From: Gammaproteobacteria bacterium 28-57-27
GTDB taxonomy: Bacteria > Pseudomonadota > Gammaproteobacteria > Halothiobacillales > Halothiobacillaceae
NCBI GenBank assembly: GCA_002281735.1
Contig: NCGK01000014.1
Location: forward strand, 99,599 to 163,598
DNA: 64,000 nt
Reading direction: 5' to 3'
Shown piece after piece: positions 9,534 to 18,898 of this stretch. How positions within the stretch are numbered: position 1 is the stretch's first letter; each line of letters starts with the position of its first letter. The notes beneath the pieces were generated by a model. The model was given only the letters and a program-made list of their open reading frames with translations. It did no database searches and had not been told where the DNA came from. The translations under genes were made by a program, and so were the position numbers.

Positions 9534-9992
9534 TCAGATCTCCTTTCCAGTCACTTCGTCAATCAGGGTGACTTGACAGGTTTCAAAGGCATGGAGACTC
9601 AAAAGATAGGACCTTCTATACTCCTGCAACGCCTCCTTGAAATGAACCAAGCTTTCCGCATCGGGATAGGGCTCGCCCCAGACACGGAAGGTGTAGCTCA
9701 GAAGCCGCTTTTTGAACCGCCCTTCGTCCTTGGAATAGGCATTATCGGAAAGTTCGCGCGTATGGATCCTGTATTGCTCCTTACGATCCAGGAAATTCCA
9801 TGACTCAAAATTGGCATCATCAATATCCGGCCCCCCCCCACCTGATCGCAGCAAAGCTAAATCTCGCTCACGATCAACGCTCCAGAATCTATAGACGGAA
9901 GGCTCATTTAACCTCAAAGTCTCGCGTGCATTCCTGAGGAATTGCGAGGTGTCCTTTGCCTGAGGATCGATTTTCTCGTTATGAAAAGCCAT
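9534..9992 (-). CDS. unknown protein with poly-G tract, copy 1 (in frame)
   Basis: A 152-residue protein starting MAFHNEKIDPQAKDTSQFLR. I do not recognise a family. The start is set by AGGAG 7 bases before ATG 9992; the frame extends upstream but no homologous start is favoured. Nine consecutive G (9831-9839 on the plus strand as C) encode the SGGGGPDIDD segment at about residues 51-60. The protein is charged, has no signal peptide or membrane segment, and carries a conserved central motif FRVWGEPYPDAESLVHFKEA. A paralogue lies directly upstream (10238-10695). Both follow a fragment of a type I secretion ABC transporter, so they may be relics of an exported-toxin or immunity locus; this is inference. 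Confidence 0.7.
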   Translation of the reverse strand: MAFHNEKIDPQAKDTSQFLRNARETLRLNEPSVYRFWSVDRERDLALLRSGGGGPDIDDANFESWNFLDRKEQYRIHTRELSDNAYSKDEGRFKKRLLSYTFRVWGEPYPDAESLVHFKEALQEYRRSYLLSLHAFETCQVTLIDEVTGKEI

Positions 9993-10175
9993 GGCAATGC
10001 TCCTGTATTTCAATGTCGATATTCGTGAATGCGTGTGCCGCGTTTATGCGGCCAACCGGTATTGGTCACAATTAGAAGGTGGCCATTTCCGGACGCGCAT
10101 GCCCTCGCTCTGGCCTCGGCGGGATATGACCAGATCGTGGCCGCCAGGAGTCAATCGAGTCTGACCCACTGCTGT

Positions 10176-10235
10176 CTAGTTCCGCGAGGCCATCAGCTCT
10201 TGAAGTTGCGTTTCGGCTTGAGCAAATGTCAGCAC
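10176..10235 (-). pseudogene. truncated copy of the small gene that follows the poly-G gene
   Basis: GTG 10235 begins VLTFAQAETQLQELMASRN and ends at TAG 10178-10176. The first part matches MLTFAQAKAEFERLTASGG encoded at 9531. Similarity stops just where the other copy has its G tract. It is the cut-off 3' gene of the second duplication unit. Confidence 0.6.
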
Positions 10236-10237
10236 GA

Positions 10238-10695
10238 TCAGATCTCCTTTCCGGTCACTTCGTCAATCAGGGTGACTTGGCAGGTTTCAAAAGCCTCAAG
10301 CTTGAACAGATACTCCCTGCCATTTTCTTGCAGCGCCTCTTTGAAATGAACCAGGCTTTCCGCATCGGGATAGGGCTCGCCCCAGACACGGAAGGTGTAG
10401 CCCAGAAGCCGCTTTTTGAACCGCCCTTCGTCCTTGGAATAGGCATTATCGGACAGTCTGCGCGTACGGATACCGTATTGCCCCTTACGATCCAGGAATT
10501 CCCATGACTCAGAATTGGCATCATCAATATCCGGCCCCCCCCCCCTGATCGAAACAAAACCATCTCACGCTCGCGATCAACGGTCCAGTGACCATAAAGT
10601 GAAGGTGTTTTTATCCTCAAAGGTTCGCGTACCCTTTTGAAGAAATCGGAAGCCTCTTCCTCCAGAGGTGGTATTTTTTCGTTATGAAAAGCCAT
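10238..10695 (-). pseudogene. unknown protein with poly-G tract, copy 2 (out of frame)
   Basis: A paralogue of the 9534-9992 gene. ATG 10695 follows AGGAG, and the first part reads MAFHNEKIPPLEEEASDFFK up to a run of 11 G (10535-10545). There the frame is lost. One more G would restore PDIDDANSESWEFLDRKGQY and the full remainder to the TGA at 10238, colinear with copy 1. In the shifted frame translation runs on into unrelated sequence past 10267. The 45 bp upstream of both copies are also alike, so the duplicated unit includes the ribosome site and probably the promoter or intercistronic leader. Confidence 0.7.
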
Positions 10696-10794
10696 GGCGG
10701 TGCTCCTGTATTTCAATCTCGATATTTGTAAATGCGTGTTCTGTCGTGCCTGGCAGCGTTTTGGTTCTGTGCCAGAGTATCCTGTTCGTTGAGG

Positions 10795-11007
10795 TCATGA
10801 GGCCGCCGCTACCACATGCATGCTCGTTGCATGCTGCCCCATATTCACCACCTCATCTACCTGTAACCCCTTGGGCACCTGGTGGGTAATAAAAATCATC
10901 GTCACCTTGCCCTTGAGCCGGTTGATCGTCTGCGCAAAATGCTCGGCAGTCTGTTGATCGAGATTGGAAATGGCTTCATCAAAGATTAGCACCTTGGGGC
11001 GTTTGAG
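10795..11007 (-). pseudogene. C-terminal fragment of a type I secretion ABC transporter
   Basis: The frame encodes LKRPKVLIFDEAISNLDQQT, then AEHFAQTINRLKGKVTMIFITHQ and VPKGLQVDEVV. This is the Walker B, D-loop and H-loop end of an HlyB/PrtD-like exporter ATPase. The Walker A, signature motif and membrane domain are absent; the frame upstream (to an ATG at 11052) is unrelated. Only the last 70 residues or so of a protein of about 600-700 residues remain. It reads in the same direction as the two poly-G genes that follow. Confidence 0.8.
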
Positions 11008-11036
11008 CATGTCCAAGGAGGTCGGACTCCATGCCT

Positions 11037-11100
11037 TTAAGTTAAACCCCAACTGATTGAATATAAATGCATTATCAATGGGTTGGGCTTTAACTTAATG
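11037..11100. repeat. TTAAGTTAAACCCCAAC inverted repeat
   Basis: The left arm TTAAGTTAAACCCCAACTGA is mirrored by GGTTGGGCTTTAACTTAA, with arms of about 23 bp, three mismatches and an AT-rich spacer. It sits at the broken edge of the ABC transporter fragment and upstream of the oxidoreductase gene. It could be the end of a lost mobile element or a protein-binding site. Confidence 0.55.
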
Positions 11101-11172
11101 GTATTGGGGTTGACCTGATTACTCCGTTCCCGTTGAATCAGCTCACTCACCATCAGCACCGAGGTTCTATCG

Positions 11173-12246
11173 ATGAATAGTCAACTGCTCAGCCCGCTCA
11201 CTGTCGGCACGCTCGTGCTACCCAATCGCATCGTTATGGCACCGATGACGCGTGCCCGCGCCGGAACCACGCATATCCCCAACGCGTTGATGGCCGAGTA
11301 TTACAGCCAGCGCGCCAGTGCCGGTTTGATCCTGACTGAATGCACCATGGTCGCCGCCGATGGCTGCGCATTCACCGGCGAGGGCGGCATTTTTGATGAT
11401 GCAACCATGCACGGATGGAAACAGGTGGTGGACGCGGTACATGCCGCAGGCGGGCGTATTGCCATGCAGATTTGGCATGCCGGGCGCGCCGCACATTCCG
11501 CGCTTAACCACGGCACCCAGCCGATTTCATCCAGCAACCAAGCCATCCGTGATGGTGAAATTCACACGCCCATTGGCAAAGTCCCCTACGAAGTCCCGCG
11601 CGCCCTCAACACCGAAGAACTGCCGGGCATCGTCGAACTGTTTCGCCAAGCTGCCGAGCGCGCCAAGGCTGCGGGTTTTGACGGCGTGCAAATCCACGGC
11701 GCGCATGGCTATCTGATCGATCAATTTCTGCGTGATGGCGTGAACGACCGCAGCGACGCGTATGGCGGCAGTGTTGAAAACCGTGCACGTTTGTTACTCG
11801 AAGTCACCGACGCGGCCATCAGCGTGTTCGGTGCAGGCTTGGTTTCAGTACGCATCTCGCCGCTGGTTGCCTTCAACGACATGGCCGACTCCAACCCAAA
11901 AGAGCTGGTGAAATATGTCGCCGAGCAACTTTCTGCCCGCAATATCGCTTTTCTTGAGCTGCGCCATGAACAACATGACCTGCCCGATGAAATTGAACTG
12001 GCCAAAATCGCGCGCCAACATTTCCATGGCGTATTGATGCTCAACGGCGGCTTTAGCCAAGCAAGCGGCGAAGAGGCCATTGCCAGTGGCTTGGCCGATG
12101 CCATCAGCTACGGCAAACCGCTTCTCGCCAATCCCGACCTAGTGGCACGCTTCGCAGAAAACGCGCCGTTGAATGCGGTCGATTTCAACACGCTCTACGG
12201 CGGCGGCGCGCATGGCTACACTGATTACCCGACCTTAAAATCTTAA
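11173..12246 (+). CDS. old yellow enzyme family flavin oxidoreductase (NemA-like)
   Basis: A 357-residue FMN-dependent alkene reductase of the OYE family. The TIM-barrel start LTVGTLVLPNRIVMAPMTRA, the substrate-binding pair H175/H178 (IHGAHGYLIDQFL) and the DAYGGSVENRARLLLEV motif are present. The HxxH pair is that of NemA rather than the HxxN of yeast OYE1. Such enzymes reduce activated double bonds, nitro compounds or maleimides with NAD(P)H; the natural substrate here is not known. A GAGG ribosome site precedes ATG 11173. There is no regulator next to it. Confidence 0.94.
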   Translation: MNSQLLSPLTVGTLVLPNRIVMAPMTRARAGTTHIPNALMAEYYSQRASAGLILTECTMVAADGCAFTGEGGIFDDATMHGWKQVVDAVHAAGGRIAMQIWHAGRAAHSALNHGTQPISSSNQAIRDGEIHTPIGKVPYEVPRALNTEELPGIVELFRQAAERAKAAGFDGVQIHGAHGYLIDQFLRDGVNDRSDAYGGSVENRARLLLEVTDAAISVFGAGLVSVRISPLVAFNDMADSNPKELVKYVAEQLSARNIAFLELRHEQHDLPDEIELAKIARQHFHGVLMLNGGFSQASGEEAIASGLADAISYGKPLLANPDLVARFAENAPLNAVDFNTLYGGGAHGYTDYPTLKS

Positions 12247-12300
12247 GCAGCTGTTCACAACCTCGCTGAACGACGCATTGCAGAGGGGTTTTAGCTCTAC

Positions 12301-12371
12301 GTAGGGTGGATAAGCGCAGCGCATCCACCTCAGCACCGGCATGGTGGATGCGCTGCGCTTATCCACCCTAC
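12301..12371. repeat. GTAGGGTGGATAAG palindromic repeat, copy 1
   Basis: GTAGGGTGGATAAGCGCAGC and its mirror GCTGCGCTTATCCACCCTAC flank a CATCCACC/GGTGGATG inner pair. The repeat fills the space between two convergent genes and could act as a bidirectional terminator. Confidence 0.9.
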
Positions 12372-12376
12372 ATGGC

Positions 12377-13495
12377 TCAATCGTTCTTAATCACAATCGT
12401 CGGGAACTTGGTGCTGTAATCCTTCGCGCGCTGTGCCAGCTTGGCCGCCAGCTTGCGCGCAATGCCGCGATACAACAGCGCCGTGGTGCTTTCTGCATCC
12501 GCGGCCACCGTCGGATTGCCGCCATCCGCCTGTTCGCGGATGCCGCGTTCCAACGGCAACTGCCCCAGCAACTCGATGCCGTATTCCTCGGCCATTTTTG
12601 CACCGCCGCCTGTACCAAAAATCGGCTCAACATGCCCGCAATTCGAGCACACATGCAGGCTCATATTCTCGATAATCCCCAGCACCGGCACATCCACGCG
12701 CTCGAACATCTTCAAGCCTTTTTTGGCATCCAGCAGCGCAATATCCTGCGGCGTAGTCACAATCACTACGCCCGCCACCGGCACTTTCTGCGCCAACGTG
12801 AGCTGAATATCCCCGGTACCGGGCGGCATATCGACAATCAGATAATCCAGGTCGCGCCAGTTGGTGTCATTTAACAACTGCTGCAAGGCAGAGGTAACCA
12901 TCGGCCCGCGCCAGATCATCGGGTTATCTTCAGCCACCAAAAAGCCTATCGACATGCACTGCAAGCCATGCGCGATTTTCGGCTCCAGCGTTTTGCCATC
13001 CTCACTGCTCGGCTGCCCGCCTTCCGCACCCAACATGCGCGGCACACTCGGGCCATAAATATCCGCATCCAAAATGCCAACCTTCGCACCTTCGGCCTGC
13101 AAGGCCAGCGCCAGATTCACCGCCGTAGTGGACTTGCCGACGCCGCCCTTGCCCGAGGCCACCGCCACGATATTGCGCACCTGAGGCATACGCTTGAGCG
13201 TCTTCTGCACCGCGTGCGGCTCAATCACCCAATCCAGCGAAACCTGCACGACCTGCACTCCATCCAGCACGCGTAAAGCCGCTTCAGCCTCACGACACAG
13301 CGCCTCGCGCACACCCGCCGCCGGATAACCCAAACGCAGATGCACACTGAGCACACCGCCCTTGATCTCAACCGAGTGAACGCGCTTGCCCTCAAATGCT
13401 TGCCCAAGCTCCGGGTCGCGCAACCCAGCCAATACTTCGCGCACGGCAGCCTCGCTCACCGCACCCTTATTCGAACCAAAACCGAACAGTGCCAT
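12377..13495 (-). CDS. apbC: iron-sulfur cluster carrier protein, Mrp/ApbC family
   Basis: A 372-residue P-loop ATPase that holds and transfers Fe-S clusters. An N-terminal MIP18/DUF59 domain (about 10-95) precedes the deviant Walker A ASGKGGVGKST (112-122). The cluster-binding CSNC motif follows at about residue 290 (HVCSNCGHVEPIFGTGG). ATG 13495 is preceded by GGAG and gives MALFGFGSNKGAVSEAAVRE. Twelve extra codons upstream run into a repeat and are rejected. It is divergent from metG, a common arrangement in gammaproteobacteria. Confidence 0.95.
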   Translation of the reverse strand: MALFGFGSNKGAVSEAAVREVLAGLRDPELGQAFEGKRVHSVEIKGGVLSVHLRLGYPAAGVREALCREAEAALRVLDGVQVVQVSLDWVIEPHAVQKTLKRMPQVRNIVAVASGKGGVGKSTTAVNLALALQAEGAKVGILDADIYGPSVPRMLGAEGGQPSSEDGKTLEPKIAHGLQCMSIGFLVAEDNPMIWRGPMVTSALQQLLNDTNWRDLDYLIVDMPPGTGDIQLTLAQKVPVAGVVIVTTPQDIALLDAKKGLKMFERVDVPVLGIIENMSLHVCSNCGHVEPIFGTGGGAKMAEEYGIELLGQLPLERGIREQADGGNPTVAADAESTTALLYRGIARKLAAKLAQRAKDYSTKFPTIVIKND

Positions 13496-13514
13496 TTTTT
13501 CTCCATATGAATTT

Positions 13515-13603
13515 GTAGGGTGGATAAGCACAGCGCATCCACCAAGCGCATTCGGTGGATGCGCTGAACGCGAAGCTGGCGCAAGCCCGCTTATCCACCC
13601 TAC
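13515..13603. repeat. GTAGGGTGGATAAG palindromic repeat, copy 2
   Basis: The ends GTAGGGTGGATAAGC and GCTTATCCACCCTAC are inverted, with CATCCACC/GGTGGATG inside and an extra GAACGCGAAGCTGGCGCAAG insert in the right arm. It lies in the divergent promoter region of apbC and metG. Confidence 0.9.
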
Positions 13604-13676
13604 ATTTGGTGATTTATGATAGGGTCACGCACCCAATAAGTAACCCTACTCTTTCACTTAAACCCTCGGAGTCACT

Positions 13677-15740
13677 ATGACCTCGCCGCGCCGTATCCTC
13701 GTCACCTCTGCCCTGCCCTACGCCAATGGCCCAATTCATCTTGGGCACATGGTCGAGTACATTCAAACCGATGTCTGGGCGCGGTTTCAGCGGATGCGCG
13801 GGCACGAAGTGTATTACGTCTGCGCCGACGATGCGCACGGCACACCGATCATGCTGCGCGCGCAAAACGAAGGCATTACCCCCGAAGAGCTGATTGCGCG
13901 CATCAGCACCGAACATCAGGCCGACTTTGCCGATTTTCAGATCAAATTCGACCATTTTCACAGCACACACTCCGATGAAAATCGCATGTTTGCCGAACAG
14001 GTCTATCTCAAACTACGCGCAGGCGGCCACATTGCCACGCGCACCATCCACCAAGCCTACGATCCCGTCAAAGAAATGTTCCTGCCGGATCGCTTCATCA
14101 AAGGCGAGTGCCCCAAATGCGGCGCGGCGGATCAATATGGCGATTCCTGCGAAGTGTGCGGCGCAACCTACAGCCCAACCGATCTGAAAAACCCTAAATC
14201 GGCCATCTCCGGTGCCACGCCGATTGAAAAAGAGTCCGAACACTACTTCTTCAAACTCGGCGACTTCGAAGCCATATTGAAGGACTGGCTGCAAAGTGGC
14301 GCAGTGCAGAGCGAAATTGCGGCGAAAATGAACGAATGGTTTGAATCCGGCTTGCACGACTGGGACATCTCGCGTGATGCGCCCTACTTCGGTTTTGCCA
14401 TTCCTGACGCCCCCGGCAAGTATTTCTACGTCTGGCTGGACGCACCGATTGGCTACATGGCGAGCTTCCAAGCCTTGTGCACCATTCGCGGCCTCAACGT
14501 ATTTGACGATTTTTGGGGCGCAACCCAAGCCGAGCGCAACGACACCGAGCTCTGGCATTTCATCGGCAAAGACATTGCCTATTTCCACACCCTGTTCTGG
14601 CCGGCCATGCTTTCCGGCGCGGGTTTACGCCTGCCCACGACCGTGCGTACGCATGGCTTTTTGACCGTCAACGGCCAAAAAATGAGCAAATCGCGCGGCA
14701 CCTTCATTATGGCGCGCAGCTTCCTCAATCATCTCAACCCCGACGCGCTGCGCTATTACTTCGCCGCCAAACTCAACGGCTCGATGGAAGACATCGACCT
14801 CAATCTCGAAGACTTCATGCAGCGCGTAAACTCCGACCTTGTGGGCAAAGTGGTCAACCTCGCCTCGCGCACCGCAGGTTTCATCGGCAAGTTGTTCGAC
14901 GGTCGCCTAGCCGACGAATTGCACGACCCAGCGCTTTACGAGGAATTCGTCGCCGCCGGAGACAGCATCGCCGCCGCCCATGAAGCCTCCGACAGCGCTC
15001 GCGCCATGCGTGAAATCATGGCGCTGGCTGACCGCGCCAACCAGTACATTGACCAGAACAAGCCGTGGTCGCTGGCCAAAACGCCGGGCAATGAAGCCGA
15101 AGTGCAAGCCATCTGCACCCAGGGCCTCAACCTGTTCCGCGTGATGATGGTGTATCTCAAACCCGTGCTACCCAATATGGCCAAACAAGTTGAACACTTC
15201 CTGCACTTTGGCGAACTCAACTGGGAAAGCCGCCACGAATTGATGCTTCAGCACATTATTCAGCCGTTTGAACCGCTGATGACGCGCATTGAGCAAACAC
15301 AACTGAATGCCATGCTGGAAGAGAACCGCAGCACCATGCCTGAAGCCAGTGAAGCCGCCGTGCCTGCGCCGGTTATTGCAAGCCCTACTGCCAGCATCGA
15401 ACCAATTGCCCCAACCATTACTATCGACGACTTCAGCAAGCTCGACCTACGCATTGCGCGCATCGTCAAAGCGCAGCATGTCGAAGGTGCCGAAAAGCTG
15501 CTGCAACTCACGTTGGATATTGGCTCTGAAACCCGCAACGTCTTCGCCGGCATTAAATCCGCCTACGACCCCAAAGATCTCGAAGGACGCCTGACCGTCA
15601 TGGTGGCCAACCTTGCACCGCGCAAAATGAAATTTGGCATGTCCGAAGGCATGGTTTTAGCGGCATCCGGTGCAGGTGCACCCGGCCTGTTTATCCTTGA
15701 ACCCGACGACGGCGCACAACCTGGAATGCGAGTGAAATGA
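13677..15740 (+). CDS. metG: methionyl-tRNA synthetase
   Basis: A 687-residue class I synthetase with the HIGH-type motif HLGH (21-24) and a zinc knuckle [19 protein letters not shown] (about 143-161). The KMSKS motif [13 protein letters not shown] is near residue 340. The C-terminal tRNA-binding domain (about 580-687, [19 protein letters not shown]) makes it the long, dimeric form. CGGAG precedes ATG 13677. The last bases overlap the ATG of the next frame (ATGA). Confidence 0.98.
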   Translation: MTSPRRILVTSALPYANGPIHLGHMVEYIQTDVWARFQRMRGHEVYYVCADDAHGTPIMLRAQNEGITPEELIARISTEHQADFADFQIKFDHFHSTHSDENRMFAEQVYLKLRAGGHIATRTIHQAYDPVKEMFLPDRFIKGECPKCGAADQYGDSCEVCGATYSPTDLKNPKSAISGATPIEKESEHYFFKLGDFEAILKDWLQSGAVQSEIAAKMNEWFESGLHDWDISRDAPYFGFAIPDAPGKYFYVWLDAPIGYMASFQALCTIRGLNVFDDFWGATQAERNDTELWHFIGKDIAYFHTLFWPAMLSGAGLRLPTTVRTHGFLTVNGQKMSKSRGTFIMARSFLNHLNPDALRYYFAAKLNGSMEDIDLNLEDFMQRVNSDLVGKVVNLASRTAGFIGKLFDGRLADELHDPALYEEFVAAGDSIAAAHEASDSARAMREIMALADRANQYIDQNKPWSLAKTPGNEAEVQAICTQGLNLFRVMMVYLKPVLPNMAKQVEHFLHFGELNWESRHELMLQHIIQPFEPLMTRIEQTQLNAMLEENRSTMPEASEAAVPAPVIASPTASIEPIAPTITIDDFSKLDLRIARIVKAQHVEGAEKLLQLTLDIGSETRNVFAGIKSAYDPKDLEGRLTVMVANLAPRKMKFGMSEGMVLAASGAGAPGLFILEPDDGAQPGMRVK

Positions 15741-16522
15741 GCATGGAAGACACGCCTACTGATCCGATCAGCTTTATCCTCGATTGTAGGTCGGCATTCA
15801 TGCCGACATGTCGGGCTAAAGCCCGACCTACATTCAAGACTCCTTCGTGCCCGAGCTATAGCTATAAGGTCGCGGGAATCCTTATTATGACCTTGGCATT
15901 AAGCGCCTGCGGCGAGCAGGCACCGCGCCATATCGACAACCTGCCCTGGCAGATTGAAATCCTGCCCAATGGGCACAGTAAGGTATTTGGCATTGAGCTG
16001 GGCAAAAGTACGACTTTAGAGGCCAAACGCGCCTTGGACCACAAAGCTGACTTCAGCCTGTTCAAATCCGCTGATGGCAGCCTCTCGCTTGAGGCCTATT
16101 ACGGCACGCTCACCTTGGGCGTACTTGAGGCCAAACTGATCGCTGAAGTCGATGCCACACAAGAGCAACTGAAAAAACTCGGTGAACACGCCGAAAACCC
16201 ACGCGCCCAACCGAGTGGCGCATGGAAATTCGATATGCGTGACGAAGACTACCTCACCATCCAGAGCTGGCCGGTACGCTCGCTAACCTACATCCCCATG
16301 GCGGTGCAATTCGACGCCGAACTGCTGGAAAAACGCTTCGGCAAACCCAGCGAACGCAAGCCGATCGACGCCGGGCGCGAATATTGGCTCTACCCCGACA
16401 AAGGCCTGGTCATCATGCTGGCCGACAAAGAAAAGGAAATCCTGCAATACGTCGCCCCCAGCGACTTTGCGCGCCTGAAAGACAAAATCAGCCGGGAACT
16501 GCCGCGCTCGGTGGTGGATTGA
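15737..16522 (+). CDS. putative lipoprotein, start region overlaps a repeat
   Basis: The mature part begins at the lipobox LALSAC (cysteine near residue 58 of the 261-residue frame) and continues [20 protein letters not shown]. It is soluble, contains no named domain I can recognise, and would be anchored to a membrane by lipidation. ATG 15737 overlaps the metG stop and has no obvious ribosome site of its own. The frame then crosses the REP repeat at 15786-15831. The only later ATG before the lipobox (within MTLALSAC) would leave no signal peptide. A start inside the repeat ([16 protein letters not shown]...) would give a basic n-region and a hydrophobic [13 protein letters not shown] core. 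The exact start is unresolved. The gene appears to be co-transcribed with metG. Confidence 0.75.
   Translation: MSMEDTPTDPISFILDCRSAFMPTCRAKARPTFKTPSCPSYSYKVAGILIMTLALSACGEQAPRHIDNLPWQIEILPNGHSKVFGIELGKSTTLEAKRALDHKADFSLFKSADGSLSLEAYYGTLTLGVLEAKLIAEVDATQEQLKKLGEHAENPRAQPSGAWKFDMRDEDYLTIQSWPVRSLTYIPMAVQFDAELLEKRFGKPSERKPIDAGREYWLYPDKGLVIMLADKEKEILQYVAPSDFARLKDKISRELPRSVVD
15786..15831. repeat. GTAGGTC REP-type repeat, copy 2, inside a reading frame
   Basis: GTAGGTCGGCATTCATGCCG followed by CGGGCTAAAGCCCGACCTAC. It lies in the N-terminal part of the lipoprotein frame starting at 15737 and is translated in that frame if the ATG at 15737 is used. Confidence 0.9.
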
Positions 16523-16548
16523 TTCGGAATCCATGACCCACCGCATTA

Positions 16549-16560
16549 TTGTCAAGACAA
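16549..16560. promoter_or_regulatory. short palindrome upstream of brnT
   Basis: TTGTCAAGACAA is a perfect 5-bp-arm inverted repeat 20 bp before the brnT ATG. BrnA antitoxins repress their own promoters, so this is a plausible operator; binding is inferred from position only. Confidence 0.35.
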
Positions 16561-16580
16561 AAATGTAGTAACATCAGCGC

Positions 16581-16880
16581 ATGAAAACCCGATTTGAATG
16601 GGATCCAGCGAAGGCGGAAAGCAATCTCAGGAAGCATCGTGTGAATTTCGAGACCGCTACCCGCATCTTTGCTGATCCGTTCGCGCTGGTCGAGCAAGAC
16701 CGGATCGAAAACGGGGAGCACCGCTGGCAAACCTTGGGCATCGTGGACGGTTATCTGTTGCTTTTGGTGGCTCATACCGCCCTAGACGACGAGGGTGGCG
16801 CCGAGGTTATCCGCATCATTTCGGCTCGTCGCGCCGAACCGCAAGAGAGGAAGCGCTATGAGCAAAATCGTTCGCTATGA
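16581..16880 (+). CDS. brnT: BrnT family toxin
   Basis: A 99-residue RelE-fold ribonuclease toxin. Family motifs are FEWDPAKAESNLRKHRVNFE at the N-terminus, then FADPFALVEQDRIENGEHRW, then VIRIISARRAEPQERKRYEQ at the C-terminus. Length is normal. It overlaps brnA by 23 bases, the usual toxin-first order of this system. Known BrnT proteins cut RNA and stop translation under stress. Confidence 0.93.
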   Translation: MKTRFEWDPAKAESNLRKHRVNFETATRIFADPFALVEQDRIENGEHRWQTLGIVDGYLLLLVAHTALDDEGGAEVIRIISARRAEPQERKRYEQNRSL

Positions 16881-17175
16881 GGTTGACCTAAACAACCTGC
16901 CACCACTGACCGAAGAGCGCAAAGCAGAACTCCGCGCGCTCGCCGAATTGCCGGACAGCGAGATCGACTACAGCGACATTCCGCCGCTGGATGAAACATT
17001 CTGGAAAAACGCCGTGCGCAATCCGTTCTACAAACCCACCAAGGCTTCAACAACCGTGCGCGTGGATTCAGATGTGCTGGCATGGCTTAAAAGCCAAGGC
17101 AAGGGATACCAAACGCGCATGAACGCTATTTTGCGCGAAGCCATGCTGCGTGCGTTGGATCACAACAAAACCTGA
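16858..17175 (+). CDS. brnA: BrnA family antitoxin
   Basis: A 105-residue antitoxin. The N-terminal half carries the acidic ERKAELRALAELPDSEIDYS stretch that wraps the toxin. The C-terminal half is a ribbon-helix-helix (TTVRVDSDVLAWLKSQGKGY, then QTRMNAILREAM) for DNA binding. ATG 16858 has GAGAGGA 6 bases upstream; the frame open before it is the shadow of brnT. Confidence 0.93.
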   Translation: MSKIVRYEVDLNNLPPLTEERKAELRALAELPDSEIDYSDIPPLDETFWKNAVRNPFYKPTKASTTVRVDSDVLAWLKSQGKGYQTRMNAILREAMLRALDHNKT

Positions 17176-17212
17176 ACGACACACACCAAGCCTTCCACAA
17201 CTCGATTGCGCC

Positions 17213-18802
17213 TCACTCCGTCACATAATCCCCATGCTCGCGCGTGGCGAGGAAGCGGATATCCGGCCAGCGTTCCATGGTCATTTGCAGGTTGACGCGG
17301 GTGGAGGCGATATACACCAAATCCCCCGCATGATCGAGCGCAAGATTAGCCTCGTGCTTGACGCGGAATTCGTTGAGTTTCTTTTCGTCGTCACATTCCA
17401 CCCAGCGCGCGGTGTTGACGTTGACCATCTCAAAACTGCAATCAACGTTGTACTCAGACTTCAGGCGGTGCGCCACCACGTCAAACTGCAGCACCCCGAC
17501 CGCGCCGAGAATCATGTCGTTATTGATCAGCGGGCGATACAACTGCGTGGCGCCCTCCTCGCACAGCTGCATCAAGCCCTTTTGCAACTGCTTCATCTTC
17601 AGCGGGTCGCGCAATTGCGCGCGGCGGAATAGTTCCGGCGCAAAGTTGGGAATGCCGCTGTAAGCGAAGTTATCGCCCTCGGTAAAGGTATCGCCGATGC
17701 GGATGGTGCCGTGGTTGTGGATGCCGATAATGTCGCCGGGGTAGGCATCCTCGACATGCTCGCGCTCACTGGCCATAAAGGTCAGTGCGTCGGCAATCTT
17801 GATCTCGCGCCCCAGGCGCACATGGCGCACCTTCATGCCCTTGCTGAACTTGCCGGAACAAACGCGGAAGAAGGCCACGCGGTCACGATGCGCCGGATCC
17901 ATATTGGCCTGGATTTTAAACACGAAACCGCTGAATTTTTCCTCATCCGGCTGCACCACTCGGGTGCTGGTGGCACGCGCCTGCGGGCCGGGCGCTTGTT
18001 CGACGAAGAATTCCAGCAGTTCGCGCACGCCGAAGTTGTTCATTGCCGAGCCAAAAAACACCGGGCTAAGTTCGCCACGACGATAGGCCTCTAAATCGAA
18101 GGCATGACTCGCGCCCTGCACCAACTCGATTTCTTCACGAAACTCGGCGGCACGCATTCCAAGCAAGGCATCAAGCTTGGGATTATCCAGCCCGTCGATC
18201 ACTTCAAACTCGGCCTTACCGTGCGGCTCAAATACAAAGATGCGGTTGTCGTAGAGGTGATACACGCCTTTGAAAGCCTTGCCCATGCCAATCGGCCAGG
18301 TAATTGGTGCACATTTGATCTTGAGCACACTCTCAACTTCGTCCAGCAGCTCCATCGGCTCGCGGCCTTCGCGGTCGAGCTTGTTGATGAAGGTCATGAT
18401 CGGCGTATCACGCAGGCGGCACACGTCCATCAACTTGATGGTGCGCTCTTCCACGCCCTTGGCCGAATCGATCACCATCAAAGCCGAGTCCACGGCGGTA
18501 AGTACACGGTAAGTATCTTCCGAGAAGTCCTCGTGTCCCGGCGTATCGAGCAGGTTGACGATGTGATCCTTGAACGGGAACTGCATCACCGACGAGGTCA
18601 CGGAAATTCCGCGCTGCTTTTCCAGCTCCATCCAGTCCGAGGTTGCATGACGGCTGGATTTACGGCCTTTGACCGTGCCCGCTAGCTGAATCGCACCACC
18701 GAACAGCAACAGCTTTTCGGTCAGCGTGGTTTTACCGGCATCCGGGTGGGAAATAATCGCAAACGTGCGACGTTGATTAAGCTTTTGCAGAAACTCAGAC
18801 AT
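17213..18802 (-). CDS. prfC: peptide chain release factor 3
   Basis: A 529-residue GTPase that removes RF1/RF2 from the ribosome after termination. The G1 motif HPDAGKTT (19-26), the [15 protein letters not shown]3 region and NKLD G4 motif (about 140) are intact. The N-terminus [20 protein letters not shown] matches RF3. It is a single gene with a terminator of the neighbouring gene just upstream. Confidence 0.97.
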   Translation of the reverse strand: MSEFLQKLNQRRTFAIISHPDAGKTTLTEKLLLFGGAIQLAGTVKGRKSSRHATSDWMELEKQRGISVTSSVMQFPFKDHIVNLLDTPGHEDFSEDTYRVLTAVDSALMVIDSAKGVEERTIKLMDVCRLRDTPIMTFINKLDREGREPMELLDEVESVLKIKCAPITWPIGMGKAFKGVYHLYDNRIFVFEPHGKAEFEVIDGLDNPKLDALLGMRAAEFREEIELVQGASHAFDLEAYRRGELSPVFFGSAMNNFGVRELLEFFVEQAPGPQARATSTRVVQPDEEKFSGFVFKIQANMDPAHRDRVAFFRVCSGKFSKGMKVRHVRLGREIKIADALTFMASEREHVEDAYPGDIIGIHNHGTIRIGDTFTEGDNFAYSGIPNFAPELFRRAQLRDPLKMKQLQKGLMQLCEEGATQLYRPLINNDMILGAVGVLQFDVVAHRLKSEYNVDCSFEMVNVNTARWVECDDEKKLNEFRVKHEANLALDHAGDLVYIASTRVNLQMTMERWPDIRFLATREHGDYVTE

Positions 18803-18843
18803 GAAATAGGGTCATTACACTCGCGAAGGTCGCGCATGATAAC

Positions 18844-18868
18844 AAAAAGCCCGGCACAAGGCCGGGCG
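18844..18868 (-). terminator. rho-independent terminator after the DUF302 gene
   Basis: On the minus strand, GCCCGGCCTTGTGCCGGGC forms a 7-bp stem and is followed by TTTTTG. It ends transcription of the gene at 18899-19561 before prfC begins. Confidence 0.85.
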
Positions 18869-18898
18869 ATTCAGGTCAGCGGGAAAGCAATACGACGA

